From assembly GCF_001721045.1 (NCBI RefSeq), contig NZ_MDER01000046.1, positions 62,001-126,000 of the forward strand: a stretch of 64,000 nt of DNA, in the 5' to 3' direction. The DNA is from Paenibacillus nuruki (GTDB taxonomy: Bacteria; Bacillota; Bacilli; Paenibacillales; Paenibacillaceae). Shown here piece by piece: positions 35,726 through 44,803 of this stretch. A program made the position numbers and the translations under genes. The number at the start of each line of letters is the position of its first letter. Position 1 is the stretch's first letter. The notes under the pieces were generated by a model. That model searched no databases. It was given only the letters and a program-made list of their open reading frames with translations, and was not told the DNA's origin.

Positions 35726-36718
35726 ATGAGTACTCATTCTTTATTGCATATTCAGCATTTAAGCACCTATTTTGACACTGATGAAGGGACTGTCAAAGCT
35801 GTCGATGATATCAGTCTGCATGTTCGCCCGGGTGAGATTGTCTGTATTGTAGGTGAATCCGGTTGTGGTAAAAGTATTACTGCTTTATCAGTGATGGGAT
35901 TGATCGAAGCGCCTACCGGACGGATTGCAGACGGTATAATAGACTTTGACGGGCAAAATTTATTGAGCTTAAGTAAAAATCATCTACGAAGTATTCGTGG
36001 TAATGATATCGCTATGATTTTCCAAGAGCCGATGTCTTCACTTAATCCAGTGATTACGATCGGTGAACAAATGAGTGAGCCATTAATAATTCACAAAAAA
36101 ATGAATAAAAAACAAGCTCAGAAGCGAGTATTAGAGCTTATCACTCAAGTAGGGATTTCACGTCCTGAACAGATTGCTAAGTCGTATCCGCACGAATTAA
36201 GCGGAGGGATGTTACAACGGATTATGATCGCCATAGCCATCTCTTGTGATCCCAAATTGTTGATTGCAGACGAACCGACAACCGCGCTGGATGTCACGAT
36301 TCAAGCACAGATTTTGGACATGTTGCGTGAGTTCCGCAGTCAATCGGATATGTCGATACTATTGATTACGCATGATCTAGGTGTAGTCGCTGAAATGGCA
36401 GATTATGTTGTGGTTATGTATTCAGGCAAAATTGTAGAAGAAGGCGAAGTGGTCGAGCTATTCGCTAATCCTCGTCATCCGTATACGCAAGGATTGTTAC
36501 GTTCTAAGCCTATTATCAATCAGCGGCAAAAAGAACTGTATTCGATTCCGGGATATGTACCCAATCCGCTTGAATTGCAGGAGTCCTGTTATTTTCACGA
36601 ACGGTGTGAGCATTGTATGGATATCTGTCGTACACAAGAGCCACCATTACGCGATGTAGAAAATGGTCAAAAAACCGCTTGCTGGTTATACGAAAAGGAG
36701 GCAGCGGTTCATGTCTGA
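35726..36718 (+). CDS. Peptide ABC ATPase, DppD/OppD-like
   Basis: 330 residues. Walker [10 protein letters not shown]-loop [11 protein letters not shown], signature LSGGMLQR, Walker [13 protein letters not shown], switch LITHDLG. The C-terminal oligopeptide-ABC domain holds Cys residues ([14 protein letters not shown] plus a later Cys) that in this family ligate a [4Fe-4S] cluster. Its last codons overlap the next gene by 8 nt. Confidence 0.9.
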   Translation: MSTHSLLHIQHLSTYFDTDEGTVKAVDDISLHVRPGEIVCIVGESGCGKSITALSVMGLIEAPTGRIADGIIDFDGQNLLSLSKNHLRSIRGNDIAMIFQEPMSSLNPVITIGEQMSEPLIIHKKMNKKQAQKRVLELITQVGISRPEQIAKSYPHELSGGMLQRIMIAIAISCDPKLLIADEPTTALDVTIQAQILDMLREFRSQSDMSILLITHDLGVVAEMADYVVVMYSGKIVEEGEVVELFANPRHPYTQGLLRSKPIINQRQKELYSIPGYVPNPLELQESCYFHERCEHCMDICRTQEPPLRDVENGQKTACWLYEKEAAVHV

Positions 36719-37676
36719 AGCCTTACTAGATATCCAAAATCTTAAAAAGTATTTTCCTATCAAAGCAGGTCTACTTAGCCGTACCGTTGGACAAGTCAAA
36801 GCAGTCGATGATATCAGTATTACGATTCAACCGGGCGAAACCTTTGGTCTGGTTGGAGAATCGGGTAGTGGCAAAAGTACAGTAGGACGTACAGCGATTC
36901 GCTTAACCGACAAAACCGCAGGTGAAGTACGATTTAAAGGAACCGATATCTACAGTTTACCACCCGAGCAATTACGTCAGTTACGTCCGAAAATGCAATT
37001 GATTTTCCAAGATCCATATAGTTCGCTTAATCCTCGTGTACGTATTGGAGAAGCCATCGGTGAAGCTGTGCTCGATCATGGACTGGCGCCTGCTTCAGAT
37101 ATTCGTGATATCGTCAAAGAAGTGTTAGCTTCATGTGGACTGTCTTCATATCATATTGATCGGTTTCCACATGAATTTTCAGGAGGACAACGTCAGCGGA
37201 TCGGAATAGCGCGTGCACTGGTGCTTAATCCTGAATTGATTATTGCAGATGAACCGGTGTCTGCTCTAGATGTATCCATCCAAGCACAGATTATTAATCT
37301 GTTCAGTCATTTGCAGGAAAGTAAAGGGCTAACTTATCTGTTTATTTCCCATGATCTGAGCGTAGTCGAGCATCTGTGTTCACGAATCGGTGTGATGTAT
37401 TTAGGTTCAATGGTGGAGACAGCTTCAAGAGACGAATTGTTTCGTCACCCGTTACATCCGTATACCAAAGCATTATTATCTGCTGTACCGATCCCGATTC
37501 CCAAGTTAAAACGTGAACGGATTGTGTTGAAAGGCGATATTCCAAGCCCTGCCAATCCACCTTCAGGCTGTAAATTCCATACACGGTGTCCTTTTGCAGA
37601 ACAAAGATGTGTTGAAGAAGTCCCTGTTTTTCGGAATATGGGTGGAGAGCATTGGGTAGCTTGTCATCTGGTGTAA
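36711..37676 (+). CDS. Peptide ABC ATPase, DppF/OppF-like
   Basis: About 321 residues from the ATG at 36711, preceded by AAAGGAGG; earlier in-frame codons belong to the dppD-like overlap. Walker [10 protein letters not shown]-loop [11 protein letters not shown], signature FSGGQRQR, Walker [13 protein letters not shown], switch FISHDLS. The C-terminus carries the family Cys pattern [14 protein letters not shown]. It pairs with the upstream ATPase. Confidence 0.9.
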   Translation: MSEALLDIQNLKKYFPIKAGLLSRTVGQVKAVDDISITIQPGETFGLVGESGSGKSTVGRTAIRLTDKTAGEVRFKGTDIYSLPPEQLRQLRPKMQLIFQDPYSSLNPRVRIGEAIGEAVLDHGLAPASDIRDIVKEVLASCGLSSYHIDRFPHEFSGGQRQRIGIARALVLNPELIIADEPVSALDVSIQAQIINLFSHLQESKGLTYLFISHDLSVVEHLCSRIGVMYLGSMVETASRDELFRHPLHPYTKALLSAVPIPIPKLKRERIVLKGDIPSPANPPSGCKFHTRCPFAEQRCVEEVPVFRNMGGEHWVACHLV

Positions 37677-37692
37677 TACAGTAAGATACAGC

Positions 37693-37730
37693 AAAAAGCC
37701 ACTGATCGTATAAAGATCAATGGCTTTTTG
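37693..37730. terminator. Bidirectional terminator between peptide ABC operon and trhO
   Basis: AAAAAGCCACTGATC and GATCAATGGCTTTTT form the stem, with one mismatch. Confidence 0.85.
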
Positions 37731-37742
37731 TGATGAAATCAA

Positions 37743-38636
37743 TTAGTTAGAAGCAGGAACTGCGACTTGCTCACGGCAAGCATCGGAACAGAAGTGTTCG
37801 TGTTCTTCTTTACAAGATTCACATACAACATGCTGTAAATTACAAGTAGGGCAGTTAATATAATCATCTGTTGGTGCTGCACAGTGATAACATTTACCGA
37901 TAATAACATCTTCGTCTGTATGATTAATCGGAATCGAAATGCGCTCATCGAACACATAACATTTTCCATCGAATAATCGTCCTTGTACTTCAGGGTCTTT
38001 ACTGTAGGTTACAATTCCGCCTTCTAATTGAGCTACATCATTGAAGCCTTCTTTCATTAGAAAGCCAGTCAATTTCTCACAACGTACGCCACCTGTGCAA
38101 TACGTCAAAATCTTTTTGTCTTTGAACTCGCTCATGTTTTCTCTAATCCACTCAGGGAATTCACGAGAAGATTCCACATTTGGACGAATCGCTCCACGGA
38201 AGTGACCAATATCGTATTCATAATCGTTACGACCGTCTAGAACAATAACATCTTCTTGTTGAAGTTGTTCATAGAATTCTTTAGGTGAAAGGTGTGTACC
38301 TGTAAATTCACTCGCATCCCATTCTTCTTCAAAACGGAACGTTACTAACTCATCTTTGGGACGGACAAACATTTTTTTGAAAGCATGTTCTTCAGCTTCA
38401 TCAATTTTGAATACCGTATCAGCAAAACGTGGATCTTCAAGCAAGTCTTTCATGTATTGCTCTGTTTGTTCAAAATCACCTGACAATGTACCGTTAATAC
38501 CTTCTGGTGCGATTAGAATTCTTCCTTTGATTCCTAGGTTTTTGCAATATTTCAAATGTTCTGCGGCAAGTGCTTCATGATCATCAATTTTGACAAATTT
38601 ATAAAATAATAAAATCCGGTATGGACTCGTAGACAT
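37743..38636 (-). CDS. trhO: Oxygen-dependent tRNA uridine(34) hydroxylase TrhO
   Basis: About 298 residues. The N-terminal acylphosphatase-like domain ([32 protein letters not shown]) precedes a rhodanese domain (about 125-225) with the active loop [10 protein letters not shown] Cys-rich C-terminus ([28 protein letters not shown]) probably binds zinc. The enzyme hydroxylates U34 of tRNA to 5-hydroxyuridine using O2, the first step to mo5U34 in Bacilli. The ATG at 38634-38636 has the best spacing from AGGGTG; two codons just upstream are alternatives. Confidence 0.92.
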   Translation of the reverse strand: MSTSPYRILLFYKFVKIDDHEALAAEHLKYCKNLGIKGRILIAPEGINGTLSGDFEQTEQYMKDLLEDPRFADTVFKIDEAEEHAFKKMFVRPKDELVTFRFEEEWDASEFTGTHLSPKEFYEQLQQEDVIVLDGRNDYEYDIGHFRGAIRPNVESSREFPEWIRENMSEFKDKKILTYCTGGVRCEKLTGFLMKEGFNDVAQLEGGIVTYSKDPEVQGRLFDGKCYVFDERISIPINHTDEDVIIGKCYHCAAPTDDYINCPTCNLQHVVCESCKEEHEHFCSDACREQVAVPASN

Positions 38637-38772
38637 ATTCATCACCCTATATATAAAAATTTTAATTTGGCACTAACGTACAATATAATCGCAATCATAA
38701 ATTTTACGCTTCTCTTAGGGGTTAGTCAATGAAAATGTATAAAAAGGGGATTTTAATTCTGGTGGGGGTAGG

Positions 38773-38906
38773 GAGCGTTGCGCTAATAGAATCGTTCTTG
38801 TCGTCGCTGTTGCAATGGAATCCCTTGAATATACCGCTTTGCGGTGGGGATTTCATTGCAAAGGCGAGCGCTTCGCTCTTTCAGAACGATTCTATTGGCT
38901 TCGCTC
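38773..38906 (+). repeat. Structured palindromic element, copy B
   Basis: Outer stem AATAGAATCGTTCT (38785-38798) with AGAACGATTCTATT (38883-38896), 14 bp perfect, extended by GAGCG (38773-38777) with CGCTC (38902-38906). Inner stem TTGCAATGGAATCCC (38810-38824) with GGGATTTCATTGCAA (38847-38861), 15 bp with one wobble, capped by ACCGC-TTT-GCGGT (38833-38845). Third branch GAGCG-CTT-CGCTC (38866-38878). The conserved blocks at loops and junctions equal those of copy A near 25.0 kb, in opposite orientation on the chromosome. It lies in the space between trhO and rsgA, outside any recognised gene. Confidence 0.8.
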
Positions 38907-39015
38907 TGACGGTGGATTGTGGGAGGAATTAAAGTCAGGGAGGAGGAGGAGGTAGTAAAGGAAAAGATGAGGGTGTTTGCGTGTTTTAGGAGGGGGGAGA
39001 TGATAAAAATATACT

Positions 39016-39046
39016 GAAAAAAGCTGTCTGTTGGGACAGACAGCTT
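39016..39046 (-). terminator. Terminator of rsgA
   Basis: AAGCTGTCTG-N6-CAGACAGCTT. On the minus strand it is followed by TTTTTTC. Confidence 0.85.
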
Positions 39047-39152
39047 GGGTGGAACATTGTATAGATATGATGGATGATGAGTGATTTTAGCATATGAAAA
39101 TTGTTTGGTTATATTGATTGGATCATCGAGATCGATGAGGTGACAAACGATA

Positions 39153-40220
39153 TTAACGTTTGGTTCGTTTTTTGGGATTGTCACGATGGGCTTTGATGAT
39201 TGTTTTCCATTTTTGTTTTTCTTGGAGTAATTGAGTAACGTTATTTTTACGTTCGTTGTAGGCTAGTTCTTTTTTGAGTTTGAGCCAGTTGTTGTAATGT
39301 TTTTGTGGAAGGGTGCCGTCTGTTAATGCTTGTTGGACAGCGCAGTCCGGTTGTTCATAGGTATGAGCGCAGTCGTAGAAGCGACATTGTTCGGCTAAGG
39401 ATTCGATGTCTTGGAACGTTTCTTCCAGTCCAGTCGAAGCTTGTCCGATACCAAGGCTACGCATTCCCGGTGTATCGATAACGATGATGCCGTTATGAAG
39501 CAAATGTAATTCACGATGGGTAGTGGTGTGTTTACCTTTGGCATCGTCTTCACGAATTTCATTTGTTTTCATTTTGTATTCGCCAGCCAGTGCATTCACC
39601 AGTGAAGATTTGCCGACTCCCGAAGAACCGAGTAATACCAGTGTATCACCAGCAGAAAAGTGTGCTTGCAGTTCATTCAGTCCTTCGCCATGAATGCTAT
39701 CCACTGGATACACAGGAACACCGAAGCTAGCAACTTCTAATTGGTCGAGATAATCATGCAATTGATCGGTTAGATCGCTTTTGGTTACGACAATAATAGG
39801 TTGTGCTCCGCTATTCCATGCAATCGTTAAGTACCGTTCGATCCGATTAAGGTTAAAATCATCATTCGCTGAACATACCAATAAGCAGTAATCAAAATTA
39901 GCTGCAACCACTTGTTCACCCACATCAGGGTCATCACGCAAAATAATGGTTTTTCGCGTTAATACTTCATGTATAAGCGAAGTGTCACCAGGATGGCTTT
40001 CAAGAGCGACAAAATCGCCGATTGAAGGGCGATCTACACGAGTAGCATCACGAAACGAAGACGTTTTGAGCTTAGCAAGTTGTTCTCCGTCTTCTGATAC
40101 CACCCGGTATACATGTTTGAACACAGCACTAATACGTGCAGGAATCAAACGTTCAGACGTTTCCTGTTGGGCAAATGATGTAGCGAAATCATCGTTATAT
40201 CCATAATCATTAATATTCAA
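39153..40220 (-). CDS. rsgA: Ribosome small subunit-dependent GTPase RsgA (long form)
   Basis: 355 residues. Circularly permuted GTPase: OB-fold about 25-95 (PARISAVFKHVYRVVSEDG), then G4 TKSD, G1 GSSGVGKSSLVNAL and G3 DTPGMRSLG. A zinc motif CRFYDCAHTYEQPDC lies in the C-terminal domain, followed by a Lys/Arg-rich tail (KKRTKR). It checks 30S maturation and releases assembly factors on GTP hydrolysis. It is longer than B. subtilis CpgA (YloQ, about 298 aa) and not beside prkC/prpC, so it is probably the second RsgA-type protein of the genome. It uses a TTG start after AAAGGAG and is preceded by a 24-codon leader ORF. Confidence 0.88.
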   Translation of the reverse strand: MNINDYGYNDDFATSFAQQETSERLIPARISAVFKHVYRVVSEDGEQLAKLKTSSFRDATRVDRPSIGDFVALESHPGDTSLIHEVLTRKTIILRDDPDVGEQVVAANFDYCLLVCSANDDFNLNRIERYLTIAWNSGAQPIIVVTKSDLTDQLHDYLDQLEVASFGVPVYPVDSIHGEGLNELQAHFSAGDTLVLLGSSGVGKSSLVNALAGEYKMKTNEIREDDAKGKHTTTHRELHLLHNGIIVIDTPGMRSLGIGQASTGLEETFQDIESLAEQCRFYDCAHTYEQPDCAVQQALTDGTLPQKHYNNWLKLKKELAYNERKNNVTQLLQEKQKWKTIIKAHRDNPKKRTKR

Positions 40221-40259
40221 TTGAATTAGCTCCTTTGTAGTATCGGGAGCTTGTTTACG

Positions 40260-40334
40260 TTATCCGCGCATTTCTCCCGATTGGAAATAGGTCATATACG
40301 GCGTGTGATGGGGTGTACGTTCAATAGTCATCAT
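40260..40334 (-). CDS. 24-residue leader ORF upstream of rsgA
   Basis: Starts at ATGATG seven bases after AAAGGATG, an excellent ribosome site. It encodes a short peptide with HHTP and YMTYFQSGEM and ends 40 nt upstream of the rsgA start codon. It has no known homologue that I recognise. Its size, strong SD and position suggest either a real microprotein or a regulatory leader peptide. Conservation cannot be judged here. Confidence 0.45.
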   Translation of the reverse strand: MMTIERTPHHTPYMTYFQSGEMRG

Positions 40335-40642
40335 TATGAATCATCCTTTCTATTCGGGATTTCACCAACAGTATAACAGAAAATGGATAAAAAGGAACAG
40401 AAAAAATTTAAGATACGTATAAACATAACTATTATTGTAAATGTGATGTAATCTTAAGAGCATTGTTTAGCATTTATTTATGATCAAAAAGAACTAAATT
40501 TGTAGTCAAATCACAAAAATACCTTTTCAGCCCAGCAAAATAAGTTACAATTGAAAGGTGAACATTTGTTGAATACATGTAAAAGTGATATAGATGATCC
40601 AATAATCATGACGTAATTGCGTTTGATATGAGGAGGGAACAG
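40335..40642. other. Divergent intergenic region, rsgA leader / AraC regulator
   Basis: About 300 AT-rich bases that should hold the promoters of both divergent genes. No clear hairpin or -35/-10 pair stood out. Confidence 0.3.
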
Positions 40643-43012
40643 ATGAATCCAAAGCGTACAAGTTCAAGGTTGTTACGTAGTTACATGTTGTCTTATTTGC
40701 TTATTTTTCTGATTCCTCTGATTTTGATTACGGTGCTAGTCTATCAAAGTGCAGTCAAAAGTCTGCGTACAGAAATAGAACAATCCAATGTTAATCAATT
40801 AAGTCAGGTGCGTATGACGATTGATGGACGGATGAAAGAGTTAAGTGATATTGCTGCTCGAATTAGCTATGACAACAACCTAACGGCTTACATGGTTAAG
40901 CATCCTTATTACAGCCGTGAATCGATTAATACGCTGGCTCAATATCGGGCAAATAGTTCGATTGTGGATGAGCTGTTTCTTTATTTTCATGATGATACTG
41001 TCATCTATTCTTCACAAGGATTGAGTAATGTAAATGTGGTGTTTGGTCGAACGTATCAATTTAACAATTGGACAGAAGCGCAGATCAATCACGATCTGAA
41101 CAAAATCAATTATCCCATGACCCGTTTAACGGAGCAATTGGGTACTCATTCTCGCCAGCGATCGATGCTGTTACATATTGTTCCGATCAAGCCGACGGAT
41201 GCGTATCCGTATGCTTCTGTAGTCTATTTAATTGAAGAATCCAAGTTAACAGGTATGATGGATTCGATTTTGAATGATTTTAAAGGAAATAGTTATATTT
41301 TCGATCATAAAGGGCAGGTACTTACCGTCAACAATCATGATCAACCTGTGCAGAATGAAGAATTGAATACGCTTTCAGGATTGGGCGAAGGGATTCACAG
41401 TATGATGCTTAACGGCAAACCGCAATCTGTAGTAGCCGTTACGTCAGCGCAAAATGGTTGGACATATGTGACTACGATGCCAAGTGATCAATTTTTTAGT
41501 CGGATTTTTCATATTCAGACTTTAATTGTGCTGGTGTTTGCCTTGATTGCTATAGCAGGGATTCCGATTGCTGTACTGCTTGCCCGTAGACAGTATCATC
41601 CATTACGTGATCTGGTCGAATTTGCCAAAGAGAAAACCAATCATGCCACTATTCCTTCGATATCTAATTCTACTTCGAATGAATGGACATGGATCAAAAA
41701 TACGCTTCATGATTATCGTCATCAGATGGATATGCAAGAACCATATGTCCGTCATCAATGTTTGTTACTCTTAATGAAGCATGGCAAGCCAGAAGACCCA
41801 GAAACGATCCGTTTAATTGATAGTCTGGGATTAGAAGCAGATCATCAGCAATACTTTGTAATGATTGTCGCCAGTGATATGTTATCAGAAAGAAGGTACA
41901 CTCCTACGCTTCAGGACACGGATCTTGATGTGATAGAAACACAGCGATTAGACAAATTACTAGATCCTTATTTATTTTTACCGGATATTTTAGCTGAAAT
42001 TGACCTTTCTCATCTAGAGGCGCATATTTACGGAATCGAGTATTCTTCTGGAAATCGGTTAGCTTTGGCTGTCTGCTGGAATCATATCGGCGAGGTGGAA
42101 CGTCAGCAACAGATGAAGCAGATTGTAGAAGCGATTAGAGAAATTGTATTTGAACATTATTATACGTTGCCTACAGTAGGGGTAGGAACCAGTTATGAGC
42201 GCTTAGATGAGTTGAATCAATCGTTTATCGAAGCGGCTACAGCGATGGAATATCGTTTGACGGATACACAGCACAGTGTCACCTATTTTGATCAATTGAA
42301 TAGTGAAGCGGATCGTCCTTCAGGTGAGCATTATTGGATCACTAATGAGTCGTTGTTGAAATTATCTCAAAGCTTGAAGCAAGGTAATATTATGGTGGCT
42401 TCGCATATGGTGCAGACGATTGTAGCCAATGTGCGCTCTCAAGCTTTACCTCTTTCCTTGATGCGTTGCGTTTTATTTGATTTATTAAATACAGTACTCA
42501 AAGCGGCTTCAGAAGTAGGATTAATCCGAAGTATACGCGATATGCCAAAGCTAGCTTCGTTTGAAAGGACAGAAGAGTTAGAAGAACAGTTACATCTTCT
42601 GATTGCACGAATTTGTACATGTGCAGAGCACAAAGAAGAAACCAAGCAATTATCGCTGATGGATCAAGTGATTGCTTATGTCAAAGAACAATATTGCGAT
42701 TATGCTCTTAGTCTAGAAGGAGTGGCTCAACAGTTTTCTATTTCCAGCTCCTATCTCAGTCGTACGTTCAAAGAAAAGACGAGCTATACCTTTTCTCAAT
42801 ATGTCTGGCAGTTACGTATGGATGAAGTGATCCGGCAGATGAACGATACCAATGATCCGCTCAAAGATATTATTTTACGTGTCGGTTATCTGGATACAGC
42901 TAATTTTATTCGTAAATTTAAAAAAGAAACAGGCTGTACACCCGGACAATACCGTAAGCAAAGTGTACAGAATGAAAACCAGAATCTGCCGATCAATAAT
43001 AGTACCGGTTAA
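40643..43012 (+). CDS. Membrane-anchored AraC-family regulator of an oligosaccharide importer
   Basis: About 789 residues from the ATG at 40643; an ATG at 40628 overlaps the GAGGAGG site and is too close. Span 1 (about 17-37) and span 2 (about 293-313, FALIAIAGIPIAVLLARR) enclose an extracellular Cache-like sensor. A cytoplasmic region with a PTS/GGDEF-related regulatory fold follows. The C-terminal AraC double HTH spans about 680-785 (YALSLEGVAQQFSISSSYLSRTF, DIILRVGYLDTANFIRKFKKETG). This architecture is a hallmark of Paenibacillus regulators encoded next to LplABC-type systems. It is convergent with one here and probably activates it on sensing its glycan. Confidence 0.85.
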   Translation: MNPKRTSSRLLRSYMLSYLLIFLIPLILITVLVYQSAVKSLRTEIEQSNVNQLSQVRMTIDGRMKELSDIAARISYDNNLTAYMVKHPYYSRESINTLAQYRANSSIVDELFLYFHDDTVIYSSQGLSNVNVVFGRTYQFNNWTEAQINHDLNKINYPMTRLTEQLGTHSRQRSMLLHIVPIKPTDAYPYASVVYLIEESKLTGMMDSILNDFKGNSYIFDHKGQVLTVNNHDQPVQNEELNTLSGLGEGIHSMMLNGKPQSVVAVTSAQNGWTYVTTMPSDQFFSRIFHIQTLIVLVFALIAIAGIPIAVLLARRQYHPLRDLVEFAKEKTNHATIPSISNSTSNEWTWIKNTLHDYRHQMDMQEPYVRHQCLLLLMKHGKPEDPETIRLIDSLGLEADHQQYFVMIVASDMLSERRYTPTLQDTDLDVIETQRLDKLLDPYLFLPDILAEIDLSHLEAHIYGIEYSSGNRLALAVCWNHIGEVERQQQMKQIVEAIREIVFEHYYTLPTVGVGTSYERLDELNQSFIEAATAMEYRLTDTQHSVTYFDQLNSEADRPSGEHYWITNESLLKLSQSLKQGNIMVASHMVQTIVANVRSQALPLSLMRCVLFDLLNTVLKAASEVGLIRSIRDMPKLASFERTEELEEQLHLLIARICTCAEHKEETKQLSLMDQVIAYVKEQYCDYALSLEGVAQQFSISSSYLSRTFKEKTSYTFSQYVWQLRMDEVIRQMNDTNDPLKDIILRVGYLDTANFIRKFKKETGCTPGQYRKQSVQNENQNLPINNSTG

Positions 43013-43042
43013 AGTATAAGCATAGTGCGTATTTTTTTGAAA

Positions 43043-43082
43043 AAAAGACCTCAATCGCTATGTTATGCGAAAGAGGTCTTTT
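43043..43082. terminator. Bidirectional terminator, AraC gene / Lpl operon
   Basis: AAAAGACCTC pairs with GAGGTCTTTT, with an inner pairing of TCGC and GCGA. Confidence 0.8.
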
Positions 43083-43129
43083 GGTGTGTTTATTGTTGTA
43101 CATTAAAGTATGAGAGAGGAACGGCTAAG

Positions 43130-44758
43130 TTAGCTTGATTTCCAGCGATCATAAGCTCCTTGATAAATCTCTACAACTCGATCTCCACCCATTTGCTTGA
43201 TGGTGGCTAGATACGTATCCCAACTTGTTAATGGCTCTTGACCAGTAACAAATTTGGCTTCCATTTGCTCAATATACGTATCCATATCTGCACGTAGACT
43301 AGAAATTTCAGCTTGTTCTTCTTGTGTTAGATACAGAATAGGAAATGGTGGCTGTGGATCATAAGCCAGAATTTTCTCATCATTTTGTTTATCTACCCAT
43401 GTATCAAAATCTTCTTTTAACCCTTTTTGCAAATCAGGGCTTAGTAGAGTAGGAGCAGGTGTACCATAGTTTGGTGTTAATGTGCCACGGTAATCTTCAC
43501 GGCTGTTGTACTGACTTGGTAGCTCTTTCCATTTCTTCGTATGATCTTTTTCATTAACAGTCTCGTACATAAGACCTTCGGGTCCTTTATCAAACAGCAT
43601 AGCGCCTTCATAGCTGTACATATAATCTACCCAACGCATTGACGCTTCAGGGGAAGGATTGCTTTCTGTAATCGCAAAGGAACCTGTCGATAAACCGGGA
43701 TGAATAGCAACGGCTGGTTTGTCTACTGCATCACTTTTCACAGGAACGAACATCGGGTCTTTGGTCGTTGGCTTACCGCCATGGGTGAAATACGCATGCC
43801 AATCTTGGAACAGACCCAGTTGATTGTTAGCCCCTTTGGCTTTTTTCTGATCCGGTGTTTGTGAGAATGCTTCGTGATCTAGCAGATTTTCACTCCAGAG
43901 ACGATTCATATACGTTAAGAACTCACGATAGCCGTCTTCGGTACGAGCAAAATGGACTTTGCCATTGGCATCATTATAGATATCTTCGCCATAGATGCCC
44001 CATGCGCCTAATAACCATGAACGAATATCGTCTAATTTAACAGAAGATAATGGAATTTCGTCTTTTTTGCCATTTCCATTCGGATCTTCATCACGGAAAC
44101 GAACCAGTAAGTCATACAGTCCTTCTGTAGTAGTTGGTAAATCTTTTACTTTCAATGCTTCTAAGAAGTCACCGTTATACCACATCGGGCTACGATACCA
44201 GATACTTTGTTGATTGATAACCGGTAAAGAGTAGATATGACCATCCGGTGTAGTGATTGATTTACGAATAGAAGGGTCTTCATCCATAATCTTTTTGAGA
44301 TTCGGTGCATAATTATCGATTAGACCTTCTAGAGGTACAAGAATCCCTTGATTTCCGTAATTGACTTCATCAGCTTGTGTTAGAGAAGAAGCATAGAAGA
44401 TATCGGGATATTCGCCACTAGCAAAGACCAAATTCTTTTTCGTTTCAAAGCTATCCAGTGGTGGATTCTCAAAGGTAAATGAAACATTCGTTAACTTTTC
44501 CATTTCTTTAAAAGCAGGCATGTCTTTCCAGTTCTGTAGCCCAACATCAGGTCCCATCATCGACAATGTGATCGGCTCTTTAACAATCGGAAAGCCTTCT
44601 TTACTTACATTGGCAGCCGAGTTGGAGTTAGCGGCTTCTTCGGCTTTACCGCCCGAACAGCCAGCAAGTAGGGTGGTTCCTAATACCAATGATAATGCGA
44701 CTGTACCTGTTTTACGCATAAAGGTTGAACGGACTCGGAATGGAGATTGATTTGTCAT
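43130..44758 (-). CDS. Oligosaccharide ABC substrate-binding lipoprotein (LplA/YtcQ-like)
   Basis: 542 residues. Lipobox LLAGC (Cys about 34) after a basic N-terminus. SBP family 1 long form, with ITLSMMGPDVGLQNWKDMPAF near the start, NYGNQGILVPLEGLIDNYAPNL and a Trp/Asp-rich C-terminus. Proteins of this length in Paenibacillus usually bind plant cell-wall oligosaccharides. It is the last gene of the permease-permease-binding protein operon. Confidence 0.88.
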   Translation of the reverse strand: MTNQSPFRVRSTFMRKTGTVALSLVLGTTLLAGCSGGKAEEAANSNSAANVSKEGFPIVKEPITLSMMGPDVGLQNWKDMPAFKEMEKLTNVSFTFENPPLDSFETKKNLVFASGEYPDIFYASSLTQADEVNYGNQGILVPLEGLIDNYAPNLKKIMDEDPSIRKSITTPDGHIYSLPVINQQSIWYRSPMWYNGDFLEALKVKDLPTTTEGLYDLLVRFRDEDPNGNGKKDEIPLSSVKLDDIRSWLLGAWGIYGEDIYNDANGKVHFARTEDGYREFLTYMNRLWSENLLDHEAFSQTPDQKKAKGANNQLGLFQDWHAYFTHGGKPTTKDPMFVPVKSDAVDKPAVAIHPGLSTGSFAITESNPSPEASMRWVDYMYSYEGAMLFDKGPEGLMYETVNEKDHTKKWKELPSQYNSREDYRGTLTPNYGTPAPTLLSPDLQKGLKEDFDTWVDKQNDEKILAYDPQPPFPILYLTQEEQAEISSLRADMDTYIEQMEAKFVTGQEPLTSWDTYLATIKQMGGDRVVEIYQGAYDRWKSS

Positions 44759-44803
44759 AATAATCCTCCTTGTAAATGATAGTAGACTTTCGATCGTAAA
44801 CGC

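Noticed and set aside
38729-38932. A 67-codon ORF through structured element copy B
   Set aside because: The conserved parts match copy A at the nucleotide and pairing level rather than the protein level, and there is no good ribosome site.
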